A DNA stretch of 7,586 nucleotides from Spirochaetales bacterium (GTDB lineage: Bacteria > Spirochaetota > Spirochaetia > SZUA-6 > DRHE01), in contig JAGLQP010000082.1 in NCBI GenBank assembly GCA_023136785.1, forward strand, positions 1 to 7,586, given 5' to 3'. A model generated the notes under the pieces. That model saw nothing but the letters and a program-made list of their open reading frames with translations. It searched no databases and had not been told where the DNA came from. Shown here piece after piece: positions 1 through 5,900 of this stretch (its first letter is position 1; each line of letters begins with the position of its first letter). The position numbers and the translations under genes were made by a program.

Positions 1-58
1 CCAATCGGATCATCGTGCCGACCGCCCTGCCGCCGGCACATAACTCCTTGACTGCCAC
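1..58 (-). CDS. Partial 5' end of a gene leaving the window, possibly HpcH/HpaI-type aldolase
   Basis: The minus strand has a GTG start at 58-56, preceded by a strong purine-rich ribosome binding site (AAAGGAG at 73-67, eight bases before the start). The frame stays open to the window edge and gives 19 residues, reading VAVKELCAGGRAVGTMIRL if the GTG is written as V. The pattern 'K-E-L-x-A-G-x-x-x-x-G-T-M-I-R' resembles, from memory, the N-terminus of HpcH/HpaI-family aldolases, in which a lysine- and glycine-rich lead-in precedes 'GTM(I/V)R'. Those are class II aldolases acting on 2-keto-3-deoxy acids. Nothing catalytic lies inside the window, so the family call is a guess; that a gene starts here is better supported. 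The frame is also open upstream, with an in-frame ATG at 118-116 as an alternative start, but the ribosome binding site favours the GTG. Confidence 0.4.
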   Translation of the reverse strand, partial: MAVKELCAGGRAVGTMIRL

Positions 59-293
59 TTCTCCCTCTCCTTTCGCTGCTCTGCGCCGCTTCTGAAGAGC
101 GGCCGGGGTGGATCTCATTCCCCGCTCGGACTCGCCATTGATAGCAGAAATACTCGGCATGATCCAATGGACATAGCTGATCACGACCGGATAGTGCTTG
201 ATTGGACTTGATAGGTTTTCATGACAGAATAACACGGTTCTACGGCGTTGCCAATCTCACTAACCTTGGTCGAGAGGAGCATGAGGAGACGCA

Positions 294-380
294 ATGAGTA
301 TTGATCGAGTAGCGGTGATTCCCGGCGTCCCGAGTGGCTCGATCGTACAGCTTTATAGTTTGTTGCCTAGCTATCATTAA
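294..380 (+). CDS. Possible 28-aa small protein upstream of the HEPN-MNT pair
   Basis: An ATG at 294 opens a 28-codon frame ending in TAA at 378-380. GAGGAG lies at 283-288, five bases before the ATG, which is a strong Shine-Dalgarno at good spacing. The peptide begins MSIDRVAVIPGVPSG and ends in a mixed hydrophobic and tyrosine stretch. I recognise no family. It ends 18 bases before the HEPN start on the same strand, so it could be a leader peptide or a small partner of the HEPN-MNT operon. It could equally be a truncated N-terminal remnant of a longer gene, or chance. A second, seven-codon frame starts at 281 behind another GAGAGGAG, so the purine-rich stretch alone does not prove translation. 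Confidence 0.3.
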   Translation: MSIDRVAVIPGVPSGSIVQLYSLLPSYH

Positions 381-391
381 TAGATTAGTAT
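363..391 (+). promoter_or_regulatory. Possible sigma70-type promoter for the HEPN-MNT pair
   Basis: TTGCCT (363-368) and TAGTAT (386-391) are separated by 17 bases, and each matches four of six consensus positions. Transcription would start at about 398, next to the GTG/ATG start of the HEPN gene, giving a leaderless or nearly leaderless message. That agrees with the absence of a ribosome binding site before 399. The box overlaps the end of the small ORF at 294-380. AT-rich DNA produces such matches by chance, so confidence is low. Confidence 0.3.
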
Positions 392-398
392 CTCTGTA

Positions 399-791
399 GT
401 GATGCGAAAAGACGTTGAAAGCTATATGTCCTCTTCCGAATATGATTTCTCAACCGCAAAGCATTTGCTGAAAGCTGGTCGATACGTTTATGTAGTGTTC
501 ATGTGCCATATGTCACTTGAAAAAATGCTGAAAGCGATTTTTTCTAAACGTTTGAATCGGTCTGCTCCGAAAACACATAATCTCTTATATCTCGTGAAGG
601 AAACAAGTACGGAGCTTCCACCGGAACATTTCGATTTCGTATCGAAGATCAACAACGCCAGCGTCATAACTAGATACCCTGAAGATTTCAGCAAGATTCT
701 AAGCAGCTACCCGAGAGAAGTGGTACAAGAGTATTTAGAAAAAACGGAGAAGATACTGTCGTGGTTAAAACAACACGTGAAATCGATATGA
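399..791 (+). CDS. HEPN-domain protein, toxin-type partner of an MNT nucleotidyltransferase
   Basis: This is a 130-aa HEPN-domain protein (the PF05168-like group, about 120-135 aa). The family signature is visible: a GRYVYVVFMCHMSLEK stretch at residues 27-42, where relatives have 'FMCHQAxEK', then LKAIF, the loop SAPKTHNLLYL at 55-65, ITRYPEDF at 90-97, and a C-terminal helix ending ILSWLKQ. HEPN proteins paired with MNT proteins act as RNases or growth-blocking toxins in many systems. The usual RX4-6H motif is not in the C-terminal helix. R54-X5-H60 in the central loop fits the spacing but is the family's 'PKTH' loop, so RNase activity cannot be assumed. The start is GTG 399 or ATG 402. ATG 426 would remove the first conserved helix. 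No Shine-Dalgarno is seen. The 3' end overlaps the MNT gene. Base composition is AT-richer than the minus-strand genes, which suggests transfer. Confidence 0.88.
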   Translation: MMRKDVESYMSSSEYDFSTAKHLLKAGRYVYVVFMCHMSLEKMLKAIFSKRLNRSAPKTHNLLYLVKETSTELPPEHFDFVSKINNASVITRYPEDFSKILSSYPREVVQEYLEKTEKILSWLKQHVKSI

Positions 792-1069
792 TTATCAGAG
801 AATACAAAGATGAGCTTCACAAGCTCGGTATTACCACTGCTAGAATTGTGCTGTTCGGTTCTTATCGTAATGGTACTCCACGAGAAGACAGCGACATCGA
901 TCTTCTCGTAATCTCAAATGATTTTGCGCGCATGAACCTTCGAGAACGCCTCGAACTTCTGGGAGTGGCAGCGGGGAGGGTCTTCGAGCCGATAGAGGCT
1001 CTGGGCTATACTCCCGAAGAAATTGAGGAGAAAGAAGGTACGTTCATTGAAGAGATTCTAACCGGCTGA
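761..1069 (+). CDS. Minimal nucleotidyltransferase (MNT), antitoxin-type partner of HEPN
   Basis: This 102-aa protein has the polymerase beta-like nucleotidyltransferase core: GSYRNG at 33-38, then DSDIDLLV at 43-50, with D45 and D47 as the metal-binding pair. GYTPEEIEE at 82-90 is also typical, and E79 sits where a third acidic residue is expected. MNT proteins of this kind pair with HEPN proteins. In characterised MntA/HepT systems the enzyme adenylylates and silences the HEPN toxin, using a tyrosine in an RX4HXY motif that this HEPN protein does not show. The GTG start at 761 overlaps the HEPN gene by 31 bases and has GGAGA at 746-750. An in-frame ATG at 788-790 overlaps the HEPN stop (ATGA), gives 93 aa, and would be a classic coupled start, though without a Shine-Dalgarno. 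Both starts keep the catalytic core. Composition matches HEPN, so the two form one operon. Confidence 0.9.
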   Translation: MVKTTREIDMIIREYKDELHKLGITTARIVLFGSYRNGTPREDSDIDLLVISNDFARMNLRERLELLGVAAGRVFEPIEALGYTPEEIEEKEGTFIEEILTG

Positions 1070-1113
1070 CAGACACGATCATAGCTCGCTTGATGCTCCT
1101 GTGTCTCTGGCAG
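1066..1113 (+). terminator. Imperfect hairpin just after the MNT stop codon
   Basis: CTGACAGACAC at 1066-1076 can pair with GTGTCTCTGGCAG at 1101-1113. There are six continuous pairs (AGACAC with GTGTCT), then a two-base bulge, one further pair, a mismatch and CTG/CAG. Inside the loop, ATCA and TGAT can pair again. It starts within the MNT stop codon, a natural place to end that operon. No T tract follows, so it is not a standard intrinsic terminator; it may be an mRNA-stabilising hairpin or chance. Confidence 0.22.
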
Positions 1114-1268
1114 AACAGAAGTGTCAAGCTCAACATTGTCGCACCAAGATTTCACGTAGCTGAGATCACCCCAGGGCGTTCCGCCGGTAAGAAAAGATTG
1201 ATTTCCAGGCGACATTGGAAAATGCCCCGAGGGCTGGTGAGGTAGAATGAGAAACAAAAAAAACCAGG

Positions 1269-1628
1269 TCAAGGCAGAACGCCCCGTTTTCGAAGCAGTT
1301 CCTCCAGCTGCTCGTAGCTCACTCCGTGCCCGGCGGCGAACAACCCCCGCAGGCGTTGAGCCTTCTCCCGCACCCCTCGATGCGGCGAATCAGGCGCAGG
1401 GCTCGGAAGTGAACGCTATTTTTGTGCGAGTCGGGAAGGCCGGGCGAGCTTCTCCACGCAGTCGGAATAGGTCTCCAGCTCGGCGTCGGCGAGAAGATCG
1501 GCCAGCGCTTCCTGGCGATAGCGGATCGTGGTATGTAGATCGAGATCGACGGTGGTGCGTTCGTCCAGATCCCCATTCCCGGCCTGGGGCTCCCCGGGCC
1601 GGAGCAGGTTGATTGAATCGCGGTCCAC
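1269..1628 (-). pseudogene. Disrupted gene, third in the DinB operon; N-terminus recalls MutS-family proteins
   Basis: A GTG start at 1628-1626 overlaps the preceding gene's TAG by one base and has AGGGGAG just upstream, so it looks like a coupled operon gene. The first 70 codons give MDRDSINLLRPG, then DLHTTIRYRQEALADLL and a TAG at 1418-1416. Beyond the TAG the same frame resumes a protein-like tail, REKAQRLRGLFAAGHG then SYEQLEELLRKRG, ending in TGA at 1271-1269. Between these, at about 1370-1432, the better protein is in another frame (SVHFRALRLIRRIEG). This fits two compensating frameshifts. 'TIRYRQExLxDLL' and the 'SINLL' opening resemble, from memory, the start and core of MutS-like proteins in spirochaetes and clostridia, with a section missing. 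The whole gene is only about 120 codons, against several hundred for MutS-like proteins. It is probably a remnant; the MutS link is tentative. Confidence 0.45.
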
Positions 1629-1912
1629 TACTCCCCTCTTCTGCTCCTCATCGAGCGCAGGGCGCCGCTCCCCGCGTCAATCTGAAAGACCTTGAACTCC
1701 CGCTTGAACTCCGTGGACTGCCCGATCAGGGTGGCCATGGGTCCTCCGGAGGTGGATTCCTGCTGTCTGGTGAAGCCGATGGTTACGTTCCAGAACTTGT
1801 TGTCCTCCGAAAGATCCACCTCCTCGAGCAGGACGTCCTTGAACTGATCGATCTGATACATATCCTTGAGGTAGTCCATAGCCTTGCCGACGGCTTCTTT
1901 CACATCCACCAT
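1628..1912 (-). CDS. Conserved-looking 94-aa protein of unknown function
   Basis: This small acidic-then-basic protein starts at ATG 1912-1910, with AAAGG eight bases upstream. It begins MVDVKEAVGKAMDYLKDMY, an amphipathic helix, followed by EEVDLSEDNKFWNVTIGF (30-47) and EFKVFQIDAGSGALRSMR (72-89). The alternating pattern suggests one helix packed on a beta sheet. The final 'FKVFxIDAxxGxLxSM' resembles the last strands of PepSY-like repeats and of small uncharacterised proteins I recall, but I cannot assign a family. There is no signal peptide or membrane segment, so it is probably cytoplasmic. It lies 12 bases downstream of the DinB-like gene, and its stop overlaps the start of the following disrupted gene, so the three were one transcription unit. 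GC-rich third codon positions support real coding. Confidence 0.75.
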   Translation of the reverse strand: MVDVKEAVGKAMDYLKDMYQIDQFKDVLLEEVDLSEDNKFWNVTIGFTRQQESTSGGPMATLIGQSTEFKREFKVFQIDAGSGALRSMRSRRGE

Positions 1913-1924
1913 AGCCTCAACCTT

Positions 1925-2581
1925 TCAGCGCGGAGGCAGCGCAACGATATCTTCGCCCCTCCACTGGTAATCCGAACCCCAGAGCAGCCGGAGCAGTCCG
2001 ATCTGCCCGGAATGATAGGTCCAGTGCCAGGCGAGCTGGCCCATGATTCCCCGCACGGAAAAGGTGCTGCCCTCTTTGGTCAGAACCCCGTCGATGTCTT
2101 CGATATCCGCAAGCGCCGGTTGAGAGTAGTCTTTCTGCACCCGCCGGCAGAGCTCGATCAACGTGGAAGCGGCGTAGCCGGGGGGCGGCGGCTCGCTAAG
2201 CTTACTGATACTCCCCTTCTTGATATCTTTCATCAGGGGATCGGGGATGTCCGCGGTGGTGATCCGCCGTACCCAATTTGCTTCAGCCCAGGCCATATGC
2301 AGCACCAACATGGAAATGGTCAGGGTCGTGTCTTGAACAGCGTGGTCCAGGGCTTCCCCGGGCAGGTCGTTGATCTGATCGTATACTCGCTCGGCGAGCT
2401 CCTGCAGCAGAGCCACGCCGTGGGCCAACTCCGAATTGGCAAAACCCGCCGGCGGTGTGAGGTTATAGCGCCGCGGCCGACCTACCTTGTCTTGATTTGC
2501 CTTCATACCTCTATTGAGAGCCGAAGGTCGGGGGAGTGTCAAGCCGTCCCTTGCCATCCGTGACAACGGACTTTCCCTCAT
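1925..2581 (-). CDS. DinB/YfiT-superfamily protein, putative metal-dependent four-helix-bundle enzyme
   Basis: The 218-aa frame has DinB-fold features: a helix LAHGVALLQELAERVYDQI (52-70), SMLVLHMAWAEANWVRR (90-106) with H95, and VRGIMGQLAWHWTYHSGQI (176-194) with H186 and H190. These three histidines sit where DinB and YfiT proteins bind a divalent metal, and 'WHWTYHSGQIGLLR' is close to the family's 'HxxxHxGQI' signature. The superfamily includes thiol transferases and many uncharacterised stress-related proteins; the substrate cannot be read from sequence. It is unrelated to DNA polymerase IV, which shares the name dinB. The start is uncertain. ATG 2581 has AGGGA seven bases upstream, but the first 25 residues (proline- and arginine-rich) do not look conserved. 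ATG 2506, giving 193 aa, has GAGGT directly against it, too close for a normal ribosome binding site. It is the first gene of a minus-strand operon. Confidence 0.85.
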   Translation of the reverse strand: MRESPLSRMARDGLTLPRPSALNRGMKANQDKVGRPRRYNLTPPAGFANSELAHGVALLQELAERVYDQINDLPGEALDHAVQDTTLTISMLVLHMAWAEANWVRRITTADIPDPLMKDIKKGSISKLSEPPPPGYAASTLIELCRRVQKDYSQPALADIEDIDGVLTKEGSTFSVRGIMGQLAWHWTYHSGQIGLLRLLWGSDYQWRGEDIVALPPR

Positions 2582-2636
2582 GGTCTGTTCCCTGGGGAAA
2601 ACATGGAGGTTTTCTACTGGATTTGATAGATTGAAT

Positions 2637-2782
2637 ATGCATGAAGTAGATTACCTCGTGACCTGGAATTGTTCTCATATAGCTAATGGTGCTATAAAAA
2701 GCAGTTATTGAATGTAAACACCAGGCAAGGCGTGAAAACACCGCTTATTTGTACACCAGGAGAATTAGTGGAGATAGATTAG
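2637..2782 (+). pseudogene. C-terminal remnant of a VapC-like PIN-domain toxin, frameshifted in an A run
   Basis: In one plus frame, 2637-2699 reads MHEVDYLVTWNCSHIANGAIK. This is the hallmark C-terminal block of a VapC-like PIN group, 'HxxDYLVSWNCxHIAxxxV'. The second half continues in the next frame: KKQLLNVNTRQGVKTPL (about 2694-2744), then ICTPGELVEID and TAG at 2780-2782, matching the 'xTPxICTPEELxEx' ends I recall for those toxins. Adding one A to the AAAAA run at 2694-2698 joins the halves, so a single-base deletion explains the break. The upstream sequence does not encode the expected first 90-100 residues in any frame I checked, so the 5' two thirds are missing and the catalytic acids with them. 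The protein is therefore dead as an RNase toxin. No antitoxin gene is visible. The 65-codon frame from 2514 covering the first half is mostly unrelated upstream sequence. Confidence 0.72.
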
Positions 2783-2978
2783 GCTGAAAGATTACGAAAG
2801 CGAGAGAAAGAAAGCAACGCTAAAATTATTTCTTTGGAAAAAGAGAAACTGTCCTCGAAATAGCCAATTCTCCATCATATAAGGCGGGTAGCCGGCAGGC
2901 AATGCAACCGGGAAAAGCACAAAAGGTCCGCGAGCAGGCCGCCTGATCGGCACCTCTCCGTTAGTCGATCGAAGCACT
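2783..2978. other. Gene-free stretch between the PIN remnant and uvrA
   Basis: Nothing here has a recognised product. The stretch 2783-2860 translates without stops (AERLRKREKESNAK, then more lysine- and glutamate-rich residues) in frame with the end of the PIN remnant, but there is no start codon. It may be what followed the toxin's stop codon originally, or chance in A-rich DNA. The remaining 115 bases before the uvrA stop are GC-rich. They contain the short palindrome CAGGCCGCCTG but no stem with a T tract, so I see no convincing uvrA terminator. Confidence 0.4.
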
Positions 2979-5900
2979 TCAGGACGAAATGCTGCGGTCC
3001 CTTAAGAACTCGGCCAGGAACCGTCCCGTATGCGATCCGTTGGCCCCTGCGGCTACGGCTTGGGGCGTTCCTTTGACCACGATCCGGCCGCCTTTGCCGC
3101 CCCCTTCCGGGCCCAGATCGATGATCCAGTCCGCCTCGGCAATAATGTCGAGATTGTGCTCGATGACGACCACGGTATTCCCGGCATCGACCAGGCGCTG
3201 GAGGACCCGGATCAGCTTCTCCACATCCGCCATGTGCAGCCCGATCGTTGGTTCGTCCAGCACGTACAGCGTACGGGCCGGTCTGCCGGCGGCGATTCGT
3301 CCGAAGCGTCCTGCTCCCGCCGTCTCCTCGTTGCGGTCACTGGCACGGCCTGAGCTATCAGTTGGTGGAAGTTTGGTCTTGGCCAGCTCGGTGACCAGCT
3401 TGATGCGTTGAGCTTCCCCGCCGCTCAAGGTGGGGCTCGGCTGCCCAAGGGGGATATAGCCCAGGCCCACATCCTGCAGCAGGAGCAAAGCCCTGTGCAC
3501 GGCCGGGTGCGCGGAGAAGAAATCCACCGCTTCGTCGACGCTCATGGCGAGAACATCGGCGATGCTCTTGTCTCTGTAGAGCACAGACAGGGTTTCCGAG
3601 TTGAAGCGGCGGCCTCCGCAGACATCGCAGCGCACGGATACGTTGGGCAGAAAGCTCATTTCGATCTTCTGCACCCCTTGACCGGCACACTCCTCGCAGC
3701 GGCCCCCGGCGACGTTGAAGGAGAAGCGGCTGGGAGTGTAGCCCCGCATCCTCGCCTCGGGAGTGCGGGCGTAGAGCTTTCGCACCTCATCCCAGAACCC
3801 AACGTAGGTGGCGGGACAGGATCGGGGAGTCTTGCCGATCGGTGTCTGATCGACCTCAAGGACCCGGCCGACCTGATCCCATCCCAGGAGATCGTCGCAG
3901 CCGACCAGCCGGGCGGATGATCCGTTTGAAGCGGTCCTTCGTCGACCCCGACGGGTAGCAACCAGGGTATGCAGGTTCTCGTACAGTACCTCTCGAACCA
4001 GGGTGCTCTTGCCGCTGCCGCTGACCCCGGTCACGACCGTGAACCGGTCCCGCGGTATGGTTACGTCGATTCCCTGCAGGTTGTGTTCCCGGGCGTGGCG
4101 GATGGTGATGTGCTGATTCGTTGACGGGCTCTCACGTTCTTCCGCCTTCTCCACCGATTCCGACCGATCAGGCTGCCAATATCGCCGCAGCGCCTGAGCG
4201 GTATGGCTGCCACGAACCTTGAGGATATCCCGAGGTGAGCCGGTACACACTACCCGCCCCCCCTGTTCGCCCCCTTCAGGGCCCAGATCGATGACCCAAT
4301 CCGCGGCGGCGATCACATCGAGATTGTGTTCGATCACTACGATGCTGTGATCCGCTTCGAGCAGGCGGCGAAAAGCCTGGAGCAGAGTGGCGATGTCATG
4401 GAAATGGAGCCCCGTTGTCGGCTCGTCGAAGAGAAACAGGGTGGGCTTGCCCTTCCCTCTTTGTTGCGGCTTCACCTTGGCGAGATGACCGGCCAGCTTC
4501 AAACGCTGGGCCTCGCCGCCGCTCAAGGTAGGCACCGGCTGGCCCAGGGTGATATAGCTCAGGCCGACGGCGCGAAGCGGTTTGAGAAGGCGCAAAACCT
4601 CAGGGACTCCGGAAAAAAAATCACAGGCCTCGGCTACGGTCAAGTCGAGTATTTCGGCGATCGATTTCTCCGAGAAGCCGTGAGCAGCGGTGCCGATTCG
4701 ATCGGAATCTGTTTCCCGGGGAATCGGAGAGATCTTGACCTCCAGGACCTCCGAACGGTAGCGCCTGCCGTCGCAGTCGGGACAACGGAGGTAGACGTCG
4801 CTTAAGAATTGCATCTCGATTCGCTCGAATCCGTTGCCTCCGCAGGTTGGACAGCGTCCCTTCCCCGAATTGAAGCTGAACGTTCCCGGTGTGTAGCCCC
4901 GCTGTCGCGACAGGGGCTCCGCGGCAAAGAGCTTACGGATCGGGTTGAGGGCACCCACGTAACTGGCCGGGTTGGAGCGGGTGGTCTTGCCGATCGGCGA
5001 CTGATCGACCAGCACGACTTCGGAAAAGTGCTCGAATCCACGGATCTCTCGATGCCGCCCCGGCTGCTCCACGGGTCTTCCCTGCAAGCGGTACAGAGCG
5101 CGGTACAGCACCTCCTGCACCAGGGTTGACTTTCCCGAGCCGCTCACCCCGGTGATGCACACCAGATGGTTCAGAGGGATAGCCACGTCTATCCCTCTGA
5201 GATTGTGCTCTTCGGCACCTAGAATCTCCAGAAACGAATCCGCCCGATCAACCCCGGAACGGGAAGCGTCGATTCTCAAGCCCGGGTCCAGGACACTCCT
5301 CTTCCCGCTCAAGTACTGAGCGGTCAGGGACCGCTTCTCCTTGAGAAGCTCCGCCTGAGATCCGAAGAACACGATCTCTCCCCCCTGCTCCCCGGCTCCG
5401 GGTCCCATATCGAGGACCAGGTCCGCTGCTCGGATCACCTCCGGATCGTGCTCCACCACCAGCAGCGTGTTTCCCGCGTCCCGCAGCCTGTGGAGCACCG
5501 CAATCAGCCGGCGGATATCCCGGGAGTGCAGGCCGATGCTCGGCTCATCCAGAACGAACAGAGAGTTTACCAGCGAGGTTCCCAACGCCGTGGTCAGGTT
5601 GATTCTCTGCACCTCCCCGCCGCTGAGTGTCCGGGACTGGCGATCCAGGGTCAGATACCCCAGCCCGACCTCGACCAGATAGCGCAGGCGCGAGCGGATT
5701 TCCCCAAGGAGCATCTCGGTGGCTTCGCCGACGGAGTTTGTTTTCCCGGTTCCGGCCTTCATTTTTCCGAAAAAGGAATGGCAGCGCTCTATGGGAAGGA
5801 GCATCAGCTCGTGGATGTTCAGTCCTCTTCCCGCTCCGATTCGCCAGAGCAGGGCCTCCGGCTTGAGCCGGGCTCCCCGGCAGGCGGGACAGAGATGGTA

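Noticed and set aside
1247..1612. 121-codon plus-strand open frame rich in arginine, alanine and proline
   Set aside because: It is antisense to the disrupted operon gene and has typical shadow composition with no domain.
2480..2545. TTGACA match on the minus strand inside the first codons of the DinB-like gene
   Set aside because: No adequate -10 box follows at 16-18 bases, so it is not reported as a promoter.
1613..2563. 316-codon plus-strand open frame
   Set aside because: It lies antisense to the DinB-like and 94-aa genes, which have family motifs and good third-position GC. The plus frame has no recognisable domain and is a shadow of GC-rich coding.
2713..2760. Apparent imperfect direct repeats (TGTAAACACCAGG, TGAAAACACCGC, TGTACACCAGG) resembling an insertion-sequence end
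   Set aside because: The same bases encode NVNTRQGVKTPLICTPG of the PIN toxin C-terminus, and the repeats come from repeated Thr-Pro and similar codons. No transposase lies nearby.
2768..2782. GTG start with AGGAG five bases upstream, beginning VEID then stop
   Set aside because: This is the last part of the PIN toxin coding sequence (GELVEID and stop); AGGAG is part of the codons for Pro-Gly-Glu.
2929..2945. Short palindrome CAGGCCGCCTG downstream of uvrA as terminator
   Set aside because: The stem is five pairs with a one-base centre, too small a loop to fold, and no T tract follows on the minus strand.
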